The translations under genes were made by a program, and so were the position numbers. The notes beneath the pieces were generated by a model that was not told where the DNA came from, did no database searches, and saw only the letters and a list, made by a program, of their open reading frames with translations. A stretch of DNA of 64,000 bases from Sphaerospermopsis aphanizomenoides BCCUSP55 (GTDB lineage: Bacteria > Cyanobacteriota > Cyanobacteriia > Cyanobacteriales > Nostocaceae), in assembly GCF_001586785.1 (NCBI RefSeq), contig NZ_LUFH02000018.1, positions 1-64,000 of the forward strand, written 5' to 3'. This document shows positions 37,053 through 47,603 of this stretch, piece by piece. How positions within the stretch are numbered: the first letter of the stretch is position 1; the number at the start of each line of letters is the position of its first letter.

Positions 37053-40000
37053 ATGCTAAATCAAGATATTTATCAATTATTTGCTAAACAACAGATGGAA
37101 ACAACTTCTATCATAGTTGCACCAACAAATTCTGTTTTAGAAGTTATTCATAAAATGATGGATGCATACTCAAGTGATGTAATTTCTAATAAAAATGTAG
37201 AAGCTCAAACAAAAGCATTACAAAAAGTTAGTTGCGCTATAGTTATAGAAAATGAGCATTTAGTTGGTTTAATCACAGAACGGGATTTAGTCAAGTTAGC
37301 AGCAAAAGAAGTAGCTTTAGAAAATGTGATTGTTGCTGATGTAATGACTCGGAATTTAATCACCTGTCAAGATACACAAATTCACAATTTTATCGAACTA
37401 ATTAATTTGATGCAGAAGCATTGCATCAGACATATACCTGTTTTAAATTCCCAGCAAAAATATGTGGGTGTGATAACTCCAGAAATGCTGCGTTCAATAT
37501 TGCAACCTGTGGATTTATTAAAACATCGCTATGTTGATGAAGTGATGAATAATAAAGTGATTTGTAGTCAGGCTGAAAACTCAATATTAGACTTAGTAGA
37601 ACTGATGATTAATCATCGAGTTAGTTGTGTTGTAATTACGAAAAAAACACTAACAGGAGTAATTGCTCCCATTGGTATTGTTACAGAAAAAGATATTGTT
37701 AAATTTCAAGCTTTAAGACTAAATTTATCAAAATTAATCACAGAAACAGTCATGACGACCCCTCTAGTTCTCTGTCACACAGATGACTGTTTGTGGAATG
37801 TACATCAAAAAATGCAAGAGCATAACATTCGCCGCTTGGTAGTAGTAAATAATCAGGGAGAATTAGCAGGTATTTTGACCCAAAGTAGTATTTTACTAGC
37901 TATTGACCCTAGAGAATTATATAGTTTGATTGCTGTTTTACAGCATCAGGTGACTACTTTACAAGCAGAAAAAAGTCAATTATTAAAGCAAATTACTCAG
38001 AATCTAAAACCACAATCTGAACAACAAAACTCCTTTTTAACAATCCAAGAAAAGAGAGAAAAATTACTTGCTGATATGGCTTTACGGATTCGTTCTTCTC
38101 TAGAATTACCAACTATCTTAAAAACAGCAGTTGAGGAAGTGCATCAATTATTAGCAACGGATAGAGTAATTATTTATCGGTTGGAAGAGGGAAGTAAAAA
38201 AGGTCTTGTAGAATCAGTGAGTCATCCTCAATTATCAATTATTCATCACATTATTGCTAATGAATGTTTAGCAGCAAGTTGTTTTGCTTGTGCTCTTAAT
38301 CCGCATAGTCAAGCTATTGCTGATATTCATCAGGCTAATTTGTGGGAATGTTGCCATAATTTTTTAGCACAGTATGGAGTAAAAGCTTATTTAACTATAC
38401 CAATTACAGTAAATAATCAACCTTGGGGGTTGTTAATTGCTCATGATTGTACTTCTCCTCGATTTTGGCAAAATCAAGAAATTGAATTTTTAGAACAATT
38501 ATCAGTGCAACTTTCTATTGCTATACAACAAGCTTTATTAATTCAAGAATTACAAGAATCTAAACAACAATTAGAAACTAAAGTTGCACAACGTACTGCT
38601 GAACTACAACAGGAATTGCTGCATTCTCAACAAATCCAATTAGAATTACAGAACACACAAAGTAAACTATCAGGAATTCTTCAGGTTGCTGAGGATGCAA
38701 TTATTTCCATTGATGGTGAACAACGAATCATTATGTTTAACCAAGGTGCAGTTAAGGCATTTGGTTATTCTTCTGAAGAAGTAATTGGACAAACATTAGA
38801 TTTTCTTTTACCAGCAAGATTTGTCCAATCACACCATCACCATGTTCAAAAATTTAGAATTTCTGGGGATATTGCGCGGCCAATGGGAGATAGAAACCGG
38901 ACTTTATTTGCGCGTCGTCGAGATGGGACAGAATTTCCGGCTGAAGCTTCTATTTCTAAGTTGAATATTGATAATCAAATTATTCTTACTGTTATTCTCA
39001 GAGATATTACAACCAGAAAAGAATCAGAAGTAATTTTACAAAATCAATTTAATAAAATAATTCTTTTAAGAAAGATTTCTGATCAAATTCGCCAAAGTTT
39101 AGAACCTGAGCAAATTTTTCAAATTGCTGCTATTGAAATTGGCAAAGCTTTTAATATTAACCAAGCCTTGATTTTCAATTGTTATCCCAGCGAGAATGAA
39201 GAAGAAAATCGCATTAAAGTGATTTGTACTGCTGAATATATTGTCGGAAACTATTCCTCTTTCTTAGGGACTGAAATTCCTATTATGGGTAATACTTATA
39301 TGGCGGCTATAATAAGTCAAGAAAAAGCTATCCCCGTTGATGATGTTTCTATTCACCCTATCTTAGCTGATCTAAAACCTAGATTAAAGATGAGGCAACT
39401 GAAATCTTTGTTAGGAGCTGGTACATTTTATCAAAGTGAAATTAATGGAGCAATTGGATTATATCACTGTGAACATTATCATCATTGGACTGAGGATGAA
39501 ATTGAATTATTGGAAGCAGTTGCAGTTCAATTAGGTATAGCTATTGCTCAAGCAAATTTATTAAAACAGGAAAAACAAAATTTAGAGAAACTAGCACGAA
39601 AAAACGCTGAATTACAACAAGCCAGACAAGAAGCTGATGCAGCTAATCGAGCTAAAAGTGAATTTTTGGCAATCATGAGTCATGAAATTCGTACTCCCAT
39701 GAATGGTGTGATTGGGATGACTAGTTTGTTAATTGATACTGATCTTACATCCCAACAACTTGATTTTGTAGAAACTATTCGTAACAGTGGCGAATCTTTA
39801 CTGACAATTATTAATGATATTCTTGATTTTTCTAAAATTGAATCTGGAAAATTAGATTTAGAATATCAAATATTTAATTTACAGGAATGTTTAGAAACTG
39901 CTATTGATTTATTCGCTCATCAAGCAGTTGATAAAAATTTAAATTTAGCATATTTTTGGCATCCAGCAACACCCATTAATATTCAGGGCGATGTCACCAG

Positions 40001-41186
40001 AGTTCGCCAAGTTTTAGTTAATTTGATTGGAAATGCAATTAAATTTACCCAACAGGGAGAAATTATTGTTTCTGTTAATGCTAAACTTGCTAATGTCACA
40101 AATAATCAATATGAAATTGAATTTGCTGTTCAGGACACAGGGATTGGTATTGATATAGCACAGCAAAATTATCTGTTTCACGCTTTTAGTCAAGTTGATG
40201 CTTCTACTACTCGTAAATATGGTGGAACAGGTTTAGGTCTGGCTATTTGCAAACAGTTGGTAGAAATTATGGGGGGAAGAATCTGGCTAGAAAGCGATTT
40301 GCATCGAGGTTCAACTTTTTACTTTACTATTGTTACGCAAATAAAGTCTGGTGGTGATGATGTGGGTATTAATTTCCAGTCATTAATTGGAAAAAAAGTG
40401 TTATTAGTTGCTAAAAATAATACTAATTTGAAAATTATAAAGCAACAATTACAAGCATATCAAATGATTGTTAATACTACTGATCGAGCAGAAAGTTTTG
40501 TGAGGATGTTATCTAAAGATGATTATAATTTGATTATTATTGATTGGCATATTTTTACTGTGAATGGTATGAATTTAACAAATGATCTTAGTAATTTGAC
40601 TTTACAGAAATTGCCTTTAATCATTTTAACTGACTTTGCTAATGTCACAGCAAAACTAAAAACTCATTATCCGCAAATATCTATTTTAAATAATCCAATT
40701 AAACAATCTCAGTTGTATTTGATGTTAAAGGAAATTTTTGCTGAAGCAGATGATCAAGATTCACAAGTAATGACTAATACAACTGTTAATACTGTTACTT
40801 CTTTACACCCTAGTTTGCGGATTCTTTTGGCTGAAGATAATATTGTTAATCAGAAAGTTGCTTTGTTGATTTTGAAAAAATTAGGACATCAAGCCGATAT
40901 AGCAGCTAATGGTTTAGAAGTAATTGCCGCTTTACAACGTCAAAATTATGATGTGATTTTGATGGATGTACAAATGCCAGAAATGGATGGATTAGAAACA
41001 ACTCGTTGGATTTGTGAAAATTTATCAGGCAGTCAAAAACCGCGCATTATTGCTATGACGGCAAATGCCATGACAAGAGACAGACAAATTTGTTTAAATG
41101 CCGGTATGGATGATTTTTTAAGTAAACCTTTAAATTTAGAGTTGCTAAAACAAGCTTTAGCTTTAGTTAGGCCAATGCTTAGATAG
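37053..41186 (+). CDS. hybrid sensor histidine kinase with four CBS, GAF, PAS, GAF and two receiver domains
   Basis: A soluble 1377-residue hybrid kinase. Two CBS pairs occupy residues ~15-290 ([34 protein letters not shown]). They are followed by a GAF domain (~335-490), a PAS domain (~540-655), a second GAF domain (~675-835) and a coiled coil. The HisKA site is [14 protein letters not shown] with His877. The ATPase has [10 protein letters not shown] and [13 protein letters not shown]. The first receiver keeps Asp1164 but has lost the usual acidic pair (LLVAKNN) and the KP lysine (NNPIKQ), so it looks like a pseudo-receiver. The second receiver is canonical (LLAEDN, Asp1305, LSKP). CBS pairs often bind adenosine nucleotides. 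Start choice (ATG 37053 or GTG 37032) is uncertain. The partner is unknown. Confidence 0.9.
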   Translation: MLNQDIYQLFAKQQMETTSIIVAPTNSVLEVIHKMMDAYSSDVISNKNVEAQTKALQKVSCAIVIENEHLVGLITERDLVKLAAKEVALENVIVADVMTRNLITCQDTQIHNFIELINLMQKHCIRHIPVLNSQQKYVGVITPEMLRSILQPVDLLKHRYVDEVMNNKVICSQAENSILDLVELMINHRVSCVVITKKTLTGVIAPIGIVTEKDIVKFQALRLNLSKLITETVMTTPLVLCHTDDCLWNVHQKMQEHNIRRLVVVNNQGELAGILTQSSILLAIDPRELYSLIAVLQHQVTTLQAEKSQLLKQITQNLKPQSEQQNSFLTIQEKREKLLADMALRIRSSLELPTILKTAVEEVHQLLATDRVIIYRLEEGSKKGLVESVSHPQLSIIHHIIANECLAASCFACALNPHSQAIADIHQANLWECCHNFLAQYGVKAYLTIPITVNNQPWGLLIAHDCTSPRFWQNQEIEFLEQLSVQLSIAIQQALLIQELQESKQQLETKVAQRTAELQQELLHSQQIQLELQNTQSKLSGILQVAEDAIISIDGEQRIIMFNQGAVKAFGYSSEEVIGQTLDFLLPARFVQSHHHHVQKFRISGDIARPMGDRNRTLFARRRDGTEFPAEASISKLNIDNQIILTVILRDITTRKESEVILQNQFNKIILLRKISDQIRQSLEPEQIFQIAAIEIGKAFNINQALIFNCYPSENEEENRIKVICTAEYIVGNYSSFLGTEIPIMGNTYMAAIISQEKAIPVDDVSIHPILADLKPRLKMRQLKSLLGAGTFYQSEINGAIGLYHCEHYHHWTEDEIELLEAVAVQLGIAIAQANLLKQEKQNLEKLARKNAELQQARQEADAANRAKSEFLAIMSHEIRTPMNGVIGMTSLLIDTDLTSQQLDFVETIRNSGESLLTIINDILDFSKIESGKLDLEYQIFNLQECLETAIDLFAHQAVDKNLNLAYFWHPATPINIQGDVTRVRQVLVNLIGNAIKFTQQGEIIVSVNAKLANVTNNQYEIEFAVQDTGIGIDIAQQNYLFHAFSQVDASTTRKYGGTGLGLAICKQLVEIMGGRIWLESDLHRGSTFYFTIVTQIKSGGDDVGINFQSLIGKKVLLVAKNNTNLKIIKQQLQAYQMIVNTTDRAESFVRMLSKDDYNLIIIDWHIFTVNGMNLTNDLSNLTLQKLPLIILTDFANVTAKLKTHYPQISILNNPIKQSQLYLMLKEIFAEADDQDSQVMTNTTVNTVTSLHPSLRILLAEDNIVNQKVALLILKKLGHQADIAANGLEVIAALQRQNYDVILMDVQMPEMDGLETTRWICENLSGSQKPRIIAMTANAMTRDRQICLNAGMDDFLSKPLNLELLKQALALVRPMLR

Positions 41187-41319
41187 ACTAGGTTACTGGT
41201 GACAGAAAATCGCTTTTTCCAATTACCAACCTGACTTAAAGGGTTATTTTCTGAGTTATCAGTAAATCATCTTTTCTGTGTTGTATAACTTGATTAGCCC
41301 TAATTTATCTTTTGTGATT

Positions 41320-43044
41320 ATGCAGATATATTGTAGTCAAAAGCACGCTAATACTAAAAATAATCGTTTTTGTACTCTTTGCGGTGAGGATTTGCTGTTG
41401 ACTGTTGGGCAAGTTATTGATAATCGTTATGAAATTGGGCGTATATTAGGGCAAGGTGGCTTTGGACGTAGTTATTTAGCGGTTGACAGACAAAAAGCGC
41501 GTGAAAAGTGCGTTTTAAAGGAATTTGCGCCCCAGGTTGTGAAAGGGGAAGATTTACAAAAAGCTAAAGAATTATTTGAACGAGAAGCAAGTGTACTAAA
41601 AAAAATTCTACATCCTCAAATTCCGCGTTTTCATGCTTCCATTCAAGCCAAAATAGGTACTAGGGATTTTTTCTTTTTGGTACAAGATTATATTCCCGGT
41701 GAAAATTATTATGAGTTGTTAGCACAGCGTCGGAGTCAAGGAAAATCTTTTAGTGAACAGGAAGTAGTGAATCTGTTGCATCATCTGCTGCCAGTTTTGA
41801 GTTATATTCACAAACTAAATATTATTCATCGGGATATTTCACCGGATAATTTAATTTTAAGACATGGTGATAATTTGCCAGTATTGATTGATTTTGGTGG
41901 GGTGAAACAGTTACCAGCCTCTCAGGGTTTTTGGCAAACTCAGTTAGCTGGTAATGGTACTTTATTGGGTAAAAAAGGATATGCACCTGAAGAACAATTA
42001 ATTCAAGGAAAAGTATATAAAAATAGTGATTTATATTCTTTGGCTGTGACGGTTTTGGTATTAGTGACTGGGAAAGAACCGCAAACACTTTATGATAGTT
42101 ATAACGGGGCTTGGTATTGGGGTAAAGAAATTAAGATTAGTTCTCAGTTGGAGGTAGTTTTAAAAAAGATGTTGGCATATAAACCAAGCGATCGCTATCA
42201 AACAGCAGAACAAGTTATTAAAGATTTACCCGCACCATCTTCTGTCTCTACAGATAATACTATTTTGACTGTAAATACTATGCAACCTACTAGCAATAAG
42301 TCTAATTCTTATCTGACTAAGTTAAAAACAATGGTAGCAGCACCGGGCATAAAACACGCCCGCAATCTTGGTACTGGATTTCATAATAAGACTAAATCTG
42401 TGGTGCAACAGATACCGATGCCAGCATGGTTGCGCCCTTTTGCTGTTAGCTTTATCTTGACTACTGGTGTAACTTTAACTGGTGCGGGTTTGTGGACACT
42501 AGGAAATTTTATGGTTAAAAGCATATCATCAATTACTTTACCGAAAGTTGAAATTCCACCAGTTCCAACTATTAATAATCCAGGAGGTGTTACAAGTAGT
42601 AAACGCAGTATTCAAGAAGTATTTAGCCGCTTGCAAGAACTAGAAATTTCTTCTGTATTTTTTACTAGAACAGTTAATGAAATATTTTATACTCAAAAGC
42701 CAGATTTGCGGGGAAGGGAGTTAACGGATAACCCAGAAGATAGGTCTTTGCGTGAACAATGGAATAATATTGCTGATGAGTTGTTAAAAAAAATTGAACA
42801 GGCTAACTTGAGTGCAACAGCACGCAGAAAGATAGGTACCTATAGTCAACAAGACTCCCAAAGGTGGGATCGACTAGCTAAAGCAGGGAGATTAGGTAAA
42901 TATAGGTCTTTTCAGGATTTGCGAACAGACACATATCAAAAATTTGACCCATTGTTTCCTGGTCAAGAACATGGCAAACTAAATCAGCAGACTTTCCTGC
43001 AAATTTGGTATGCGATCGCATCTGACCAAGTAGGAAATAGATAA
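41320..43044 (+). CDS. membrane Ser/Thr protein kinase with N-terminal zinc ribbon
   Basis: A 574-residue kinase. An N-terminal mini zinc-ribbon has Cys5, His9, Cys18 and Cys21 (CSQKH, then FCTLCG). The kinase domain starts near residue 34 with the glycine loop GQGGFGRSYLA, the VLKEF lysine, HRDISPDN at ~170-177 and DFG at ~191-193. A membrane helix lies at ~371-395. The C-terminal ~145 residues (VNEIFYTQKPDLRGRELTD, IGTYSQQDSQRWDRL) match a domain in the next gene and face the periplasm if the topology is standard. The ATG at 41320 gives the zinc ribbon; the frame also opens at a GTG at 41278. The 126-bp gap to the next kinase carries TAACTAA-type repeats. The signal sensed is unknown. Confidence 0.87.
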   Translation: MQIYCSQKHANTKNNRFCTLCGEDLLLTVGQVIDNRYEIGRILGQGGFGRSYLAVDRQKAREKCVLKEFAPQVVKGEDLQKAKELFEREASVLKKILHPQIPRFHASIQAKIGTRDFFFLVQDYIPGENYYELLAQRRSQGKSFSEQEVVNLLHHLLPVLSYIHKLNIIHRDISPDNLILRHGDNLPVLIDFGGVKQLPASQGFWQTQLAGNGTLLGKKGYAPEEQLIQGKVYKNSDLYSLAVTVLVLVTGKEPQTLYDSYNGAWYWGKEIKISSQLEVVLKKMLAYKPSDRYQTAEQVIKDLPAPSSVSTDNTILTVNTMQPTSNKSNSYLTKLKTMVAAPGIKHARNLGTGFHNKTKSVVQQIPMPAWLRPFAVSFILTTGVTLTGAGLWTLGNFMVKSISSITLPKVEIPPVPTINNPGGVTSSKRSIQEVFSRLQELEISSVFFTRTVNEIFYTQKPDLRGRELTDNPEDRSLREQWNNIADELLKKIEQANLSATARRKIGTYSQQDSQRWDRLAKAGRLGKYRSFQDLRTDTYQKFDPLFPGQEHGKLNQQTFLQIWYAIASDQVGNR

Positions 43045-43170
43045 GAGGTGACAGGGAAGAAAATTTTAGATTGAAGTGGCTCAAAACAATCCAAAGTCCA
43101 AAATCCAAAATAAAGAACTCCCTAGTCCTTGACTAATGGCTAATAACTAATAACTAACGACTAATCACTA

Positions 43171-45267
43171 ATGACTAATCTTTATTGTTCTAAAGGACAT
43201 CAAAATCCATCTGGTAGTAAGTTTTGTCTACAGTGTGGTGAAAAGATATTAGAAAAGCCTGTAAGTAATGGTATCCAAACAGGTCAAACTTTAGGCGATC
43301 GCTATGTAATTGTACGTCAACTCGGACAAGGAGGTTTTGGGCGGACTTATTTAGCTGAAGATATTAACCGCTTCCGCGAAGCTTGTGTGTTAAAGGAATT
43401 TTCTCCTCAAGTACAAACTCCTTACGTTGTCCAAAAAGCTGAAGAACTATTTCAACGAGAAGCCAGTGTTCTCTATAAGTTGCAACATCCCCAAATTCCT
43501 CGGTTTCGGGAATTATTACGCATTAATTTGGAAGCTAAGGAATCTCTGTTTTTAGTACAAGATTATATAGAAGGACAAACTTATAATTCTTTATTAAATA
43601 GTCGCAAACAACAAGGTTTAAAATTTACAGAAATAGCAGTAAACCAATTATTAAAGCAAATTTTACCAGTGCTGGAATATATTCACTCTGTTGGTGTAAT
43701 TCATCGTGATATTTCTCCTGATAATTTAATGCTTCGCACTGCTGATCAATTACCAGTTTTAATTGATTTTGGTGGTGTCAAACAAGTTGCGGCAACAGTC
43801 GCTTCTCAATATTATCAAACTGGTATGAGTTCATCTCCCACCAATGGAACTCTGTTAGGAAAAGTGGGATTTGCACCACCTGAACAAATGCAGACAGGTG
43901 CAGTTTTTCCCCATAGTGATTTATATGCTTTAGCTGTGACAGTGTTAGTTTTACTGACAGGTAAACAGCCCCAAGAATTAATTGATACTCATAATCTGAC
44001 TTGGCAATGGCGACGGGAAGTAAACGTTAGTCCCGAATTAGGGCAAATATTAGATAGAATGCTATCTGCAAGGGCTGGCGATCGCTATCAATCAGCTAGT
44101 CACGTTCTAGCAGCACTCAACCCCCAACCAATTAATTATCCTCCCACCCAACCACCTACACCACAAATTCCCACGTCGGAAACCGTTGCTGTTTCTCCCC
44201 CCCAACACCCAGCACCTCAACCTGCAATTACTCCTAATCCCCAAGCTGCAAGTATTTGGACAGGAACAAACATCTTTATTGTTACCTTAGCCTTAATTAC
44301 CAGTGGGGTATTACTGTGGTGGGGATTCAATCACCCGAAACAGGATCTAGGAGGAAGTGATCCAGAAATTACATCTAGTCCTACTCCTAGCGTCAGTGAG
44401 TCCCCAGAAATTGCCAATAATTATTCACCAGAGGAAAGAGAACGCAAACAAAGATTGAGCGATCGCCGTCAGCAATTAGGTATAGATTATAACTATTATG
44501 TGAGTTTAGTCAATCAAATCTTTTGGGAACAAAACCCCAGTTTAAAAGGACGCACCCTCAGCGATAGTACAGAAGATGCAAGCTTGCGAACAGAATGGGA
44601 TCAAACCGCAGCCAAAGTTTTAGACAAATTATCAGCACTAAGTTCTAACTCTCGTCGTCAATTGGGAACATATACTTCAGCAGAACGCGATCGCTGGAAA
44701 GTAGAAGTTAACCGCAAAAACGTTGGTAGTCGTTCCTTATATGATTTAGGTGATGCGGCTTTCTTACATCAATTTCCTGAACAAAAAGGTAAAGACTTTC
44801 TTAGTCAACCAATTGGACAAGTTTGGCATGGATTTGTCAATGATAAACTCAACGCTATCCTATCAAATAGCGCCTTTGAAAAAATAGTATTTCCTGAAGG
44901 TGAGACAGGGAAAACAGTTAGTGGTACACTGCAACCAGGAGAAGGTAAAGTATTCATAGCTGGACTTGCTAAAGAGCAAAATATGGAAGTGCAAATAGAA
45001 GCAAGTTCGCAAATTTTACTATCAATTTATTCTCCTTCTGGAACAGTCACATTTTTAGAAGATTCTCAACAGCGCACAGTTACCAAAACTTTACCAGAAA
45101 CAGGATTTTATGAATTTGTAATAGTTTCCACAGCATCAAAACCTGGACAATATCAGCTTACAGTCACAGTAGAAAATCCCCCAGAACCAGAACCTACGGA
45201 AACACCAACTCCAGAACCGACACAAGAACCCACACCTACACCGACTGGAACAGAGACACCACAGTAG
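43171..45267 (+). CDS. membrane Ser/Thr protein kinase with zinc ribbon and PPC-like C-terminal domain
   Basis: A 698-residue paralogue of the preceding kinase. Zinc ribbon: Cys6, His10, Cys19, Cys22. Kinase ~42-315 with GQGGFGRTYLA, VLKEFSPQ, HRDISPDN at ~178-185 and DFGGVKQ. A proline-rich linker and one membrane helix (~365-385) follow. The shared external domain at ~430-560 has VNQIFWEQNPSLKGRTLSD and LGTYTSAERDRWKVE. This copy then adds a ~100-residue beta domain (~575-670, GTLQPGEGKVFIAGL, QYQLTVTVE) resembling bacterial pre-peptidase C-terminal domains, and a Pro/Thr/Glu-rich tail. The two genes look like a tandem duplication with later domain gain. Confidence 0.88.
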   Translation: MTNLYCSKGHQNPSGSKFCLQCGEKILEKPVSNGIQTGQTLGDRYVIVRQLGQGGFGRTYLAEDINRFREACVLKEFSPQVQTPYVVQKAEELFQREASVLYKLQHPQIPRFRELLRINLEAKESLFLVQDYIEGQTYNSLLNSRKQQGLKFTEIAVNQLLKQILPVLEYIHSVGVIHRDISPDNLMLRTADQLPVLIDFGGVKQVAATVASQYYQTGMSSSPTNGTLLGKVGFAPPEQMQTGAVFPHSDLYALAVTVLVLLTGKQPQELIDTHNLTWQWRREVNVSPELGQILDRMLSARAGDRYQSASHVLAALNPQPINYPPTQPPTPQIPTSETVAVSPPQHPAPQPAITPNPQAASIWTGTNIFIVTLALITSGVLLWWGFNHPKQDLGGSDPEITSSPTPSVSESPEIANNYSPEERERKQRLSDRRQQLGIDYNYYVSLVNQIFWEQNPSLKGRTLSDSTEDASLRTEWDQTAAKVLDKLSALSSNSRRQLGTYTSAERDRWKVEVNRKNVGSRSLYDLGDAAFLHQFPEQKGKDFLSQPIGQVWHGFVNDKLNAILSNSAFEKIVFPEGETGKTVSGTLQPGEGKVFIAGLAKEQNMEVQIEASSQILLSIYSPSGTVTFLEDSQQRTVTKTLPETGFYEFVIVSTASKPGQYQLTVTVENPPEPEPTETPTPEPTQEPTPTPTGTETPQ

Positions 45268-45391
45268 ATAGATGGGGAACAGAGGAACTTGAGGTGCAGA
45301 GTGTTGTCAAATTCCAAAAATGTTAATGAAAGCAATTTACAGGCTAATCTTGATGGTTTTCCGGCTGTTGCTAACGGCTGAATGCTTACCC
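45268..45391. other. spacer with decayed sequence downstream of the toxin fragment
   Basis: Read on the minus strand, bases ~45325-45365 carry CCGGAAAACCATCAAGATT and nearby codons. With frameshifts these could be the continuation of a MazF/PemK coding region. The junction at ~45370-45400 holds the dispersed AACGGCTGAATGCTTACC repeat also seen at 34425. Confidence 0.35.
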
Positions 45392-45490
45392 TTACCTTAA
45401 TGGCTTAATTAGAAGTGCTGGGCGTAATTTTCCAATTGTTAGGTCTGTTTGGGGAAATTTGAATAATACAATTTGACCTGCTATTGCCAT
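45392..45490 (-). pseudogene. truncated MazF/PemK-type toxin
   Basis: An ATG at 45490 overlaps the end of the antitoxin frame, the usual arrangement of toxin-antitoxin pairs. It opens MAIAGQIVLFKFPQTDL and continues KLRPALLIKP, the hallmark N-terminus of MazF/PemK endoribonucleases, then stops at residue 32. Family members are about 110 residues, so ~70% is missing. A dispersed repeat lies at the break, suggesting disruption by repeat insertion. The product should be inactive. Confidence 0.75.
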
Positions 45491-45696
45491 TTTTCTATAA
45501 GATCCGCTTCTGTGTATTCTGGGAGATAATCATTTTCTAAACCCCTCATGGCCTGTTCAAGTGAAAATTGCTTCCATTCTTCATTTTCTGTATTAGTTAT
45601 ATCTGATAACAGGGGGTTATAAAGTGTTAGTTTCTCTTCTCTCAAGACTTCTCTAATCATCTCCTTAATCAAGGCTTTTAATTCTTGAGTTTCCAT
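45481..45696 (-). CDS. putative antitoxin of a decayed MazEF/PemIK-type pair
   Basis: A 71-residue acidic protein beginning METQELKALIKEMIREVLREE, with a helical N-terminus and an acidic C-terminal tail (LPEYTEADLIEKWQ). It lacks an obvious AbrB or RHH motif. It is identified as an antitoxin mainly because a MazF/PemK-type start codon overlaps its 3' end by 10 bp. An intact antitoxin beside a broken toxin could be a relic or could cross-neutralise other toxins. Confidence 0.6.
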   Translation of the reverse strand: METQELKALIKEMIREVLREEKLTLYNPLLSDITNTENEEWKQFSLEQAMRGLENDYLPEYTEADLIEKWQ

Positions 45697-45743
45697 AATT
45701 TTACCTTTGAATAACTTTCTAATGCTAGTAGATGAATGCTAAC

Positions 45744-45781
45744 AAAAAGAGTAAGGGAATGCAAAATTACCTCCCCTACTC
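45744..45781 (-). terminator. rho-independent terminator of pgk
   Basis: A 10-bp stem with one mismatch (GAGTAAGGGA at 45749-45758 and TCCCCTACTC at 45772-45781), followed on the minus strand by a T5 run. It lies just past the pgk stop codon and just before the antitoxin gene. Confidence 0.75.
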
Positions 45782-45812
45782 AATTTGTTATTAGTTAACA
45801 GAACTTACTAAC

Positions 45813-47021
45813 TTACGCTTCATCCAAAGCTGCAATACCAGGTAATACTTTACCTTCCAACAACTCCAAACTAGCACCACCACCGGTAGAAATGTGGCTC
45901 ATTTGATCAGCTAAACCAACCTTTTCCACAGCGGCTACAGAGTCACCACCACCGATAATGGTAGTTGTGCCGGTTTTGCCGATTTCTGCTAAAGTACGAG
46001 CGATCGCCTCAGTACCCACAGCAAATTTATCAAACTCGAACACACCCATAGGACCATTCCAGATTACAGTCTTACAATCAGCCAAAGCTTCTTGGAAAAC
46101 CTTCACAGAGTCAGGACCAATATCTAAACCCATACCATCAGCAGGGATATTTTCAATGCTCACAGTGGTAGCATTAGCATCAGGCGCAAACTTATCAGCC
46201 GCAACAATATCAGTAGGTAGCAATAAAGCCACACCCTTTTCCTTAGCCTTCGCTTCCAAAGTCTGCGCTAATTCCATCTTGTCTTCTTCTACCAAAGACT
46301 TACCAACATTCAAACCACGGGCTTTGTAAAATGTAAAGATCATTCCACCGCCAATGATCAACTTATCGCACTTTTCTAAGAGAGTTTCAATCACACCAAT
46401 TTTGCTAGAAACCTTAGAACCGCCGATAATGGCTGCTAAAGGACGCTTAGGTTGTTCAATTGCACTTTGTAAATATTGCAATTCCTTTTCAACCAAGTAA
46501 CCAGCTACGGAAGGACTTAAATACTTAGTTACACCTTCAGTAGAAGCATGGGCGCGGTGTGCAGTACCGAAAGCATCATTTACATAAAAATCAGCGTTGG
46601 CAGCCAATTTTTGAGCAAATTCAGGGTCGTTCCCTTCTTCTTCCTTGTAGAAGCGGACATTTTCTAATAACAGCACTTGGCCATTTTGCAACGCTCCAAC
46701 CTTAGCAGCCACATCATCACCAATACAGTCATCAGTTTTGACAACTTCTTGTCCTAACAACTCAGAAAGACGTTTAGCCACAGGAGTTAGACGTAATTTT
46801 TCATCTACACCCTTGGGACGACCGAAATGACTTGCTAAAATGACTTTAGAACCCTTTTTGGTCAAATCTTGGATAGTTGGCAACGCTGCTCGAATCCGGG
46901 TATCATCGGTAATGTTGCCTTGATCATCCACAGGCACGTTAAAATCAACCCGCACCAAAGCGCGTTTGCCAGATATATCAGCCGCAGATAAACTTGCTAA
47001 ACTTTTTTTAGACACAGCCAA
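45813..47021 (-). CDS. pgk: phosphoglycerate kinase
   Basis: A 402-residue cytosolic enzyme that interconverts 1,3-bisphosphoglycerate and 3-phosphoglycerate, in glycolysis and in the Calvin cycle. Diagnostic blocks include [12 protein letters not shown] at the N-terminus, [47 protein letters not shown] and the C-terminal [11 protein letters not shown] and [14 protein letters not shown]. The length is normal. It is divergent from the universal stress protein gene across an 83-bp spacer, so the two promoters are close. The terminator follows it. Identification is secure. Confidence 0.97.
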   Translation of the reverse strand: MAVSKKSLASLSAADISGKRALVRVDFNVPVDDQGNITDDTRIRAALPTIQDLTKKGSKVILASHFGRPKGVDEKLRLTPVAKRLSELLGQEVVKTDDCIGDDVAAKVGALQNGQVLLLENVRFYKEEEGNDPEFAQKLAANADFYVNDAFGTAHRAHASTEGVTKYLSPSVAGYLVEKELQYLQSAIEQPKRPLAAIIGGSKVSSKIGVIETLLEKCDKLIIGGGMIFTFYKARGLNVGKSLVEEDKMELAQTLEAKAKEKGVALLLPTDIVAADKFAPDANATTVSIENIPADGMGLDIGPDSVKVFQEALADCKTVIWNGPMGVFEFDKFAVGTEAIARTLAEIGKTGTTTIIGGGDSVAAVEKVGLADQMSHISTGGGASLELLEGKVLPGIAALDEA

Positions 47022-47104
47022 ACTCTCCTGATTGCCTTTTTGTTATTGTTTTCAAAATATGACCATCAAGATTTTACCGGAGTGCGGGCTGTCCCAGTGA
47101 GATT

Positions 47105-47512
47105 ATGTTTAAAACAGTTCTATTTCCAATTGATCAAAGTCGTGAAGCACGGGAAGCAGCTGACCTAGTTACCAAGGTTGTGCAACTGTGTACCAGTCGT
47201 CTAGTAGTGCTTTCCGTCGTAGAAGAACCAGCCCCAGACGCGCCCTCTGGCAGTCCAATGGTGTCTCCAGAAGCAGTTGCTAAACTACTGGAAGATGCCC
47301 AAGCCTTATTTTCTGGGCAAGGTATTACCACTGAAGTCATAGAAAAACAAGGCAACCCTGCTTTTACTATCTGTGATGTTGCTGATGAGATAGGGGCTGA
47401 CTTAATTATTATGGGCTGTCGCGGGTTAGGACTGACTGAAGAAGGTCTAACTGAGAGTGTGACAAACCGGGTGATTAACCTTTCTCCTTGTCCAGTTTTG
47501 ATTGTGCCTTAA
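47105..47512 (+). CDS. universal stress protein (UspA family)
   Basis: A 135-residue single-domain Usp protein. It starts MFKTVLFPIDQSREAREAAD, with the acidic residue after the first strand, and ends with the nucleotide-binding-type MGCRGLGLTEEGLTESVTNRVI and PCPVLIVP. The G-2x-G-9x-G(S/T) ATP motif is only partly kept, since the second part reads GLTEEGLTESV, so ATP binding is uncertain. It is likely a cytosolic dimer involved in stress or energy signalling. It is divergent from pgk. The partner is unknown. Confidence 0.9.
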   Translation: MFKTVLFPIDQSREAREAADLVTKVVQLCTSRLVVLSVVEEPAPDAPSGSPMVSPEAVAKLLEDAQALFSGQGITTEVIEKQGNPAFTICDVADEIGADLIIMGCRGLGLTEEGLTESVTNRVINLSPCPVLIVP

Positions 47513-47522
47513 TTAGTAAACA

Positions 47523-47585
47523 AGGAGTATGGCTTAGGCCACGCTTCGCTATCAGGAGTATGGCTTACGCCACGCTCCCCTATCA
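47523..47585. repeat. two direct copies of a 31-bp repeat
   Basis: AGGAGTATGGCTTAGGCCACGC starts the first copy at 47523; a second copy starts at 47554 with one change (TTACGCC). The core GGCTTACGCCACGC recurs in dispersed elements at ~8055 and ~36865. It lies in the convergent gap between the stress protein and desaturase genes. Confidence 0.85.
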
Positions 47586-47603
47586 GCATTAATGAATTAA
47601 TCT

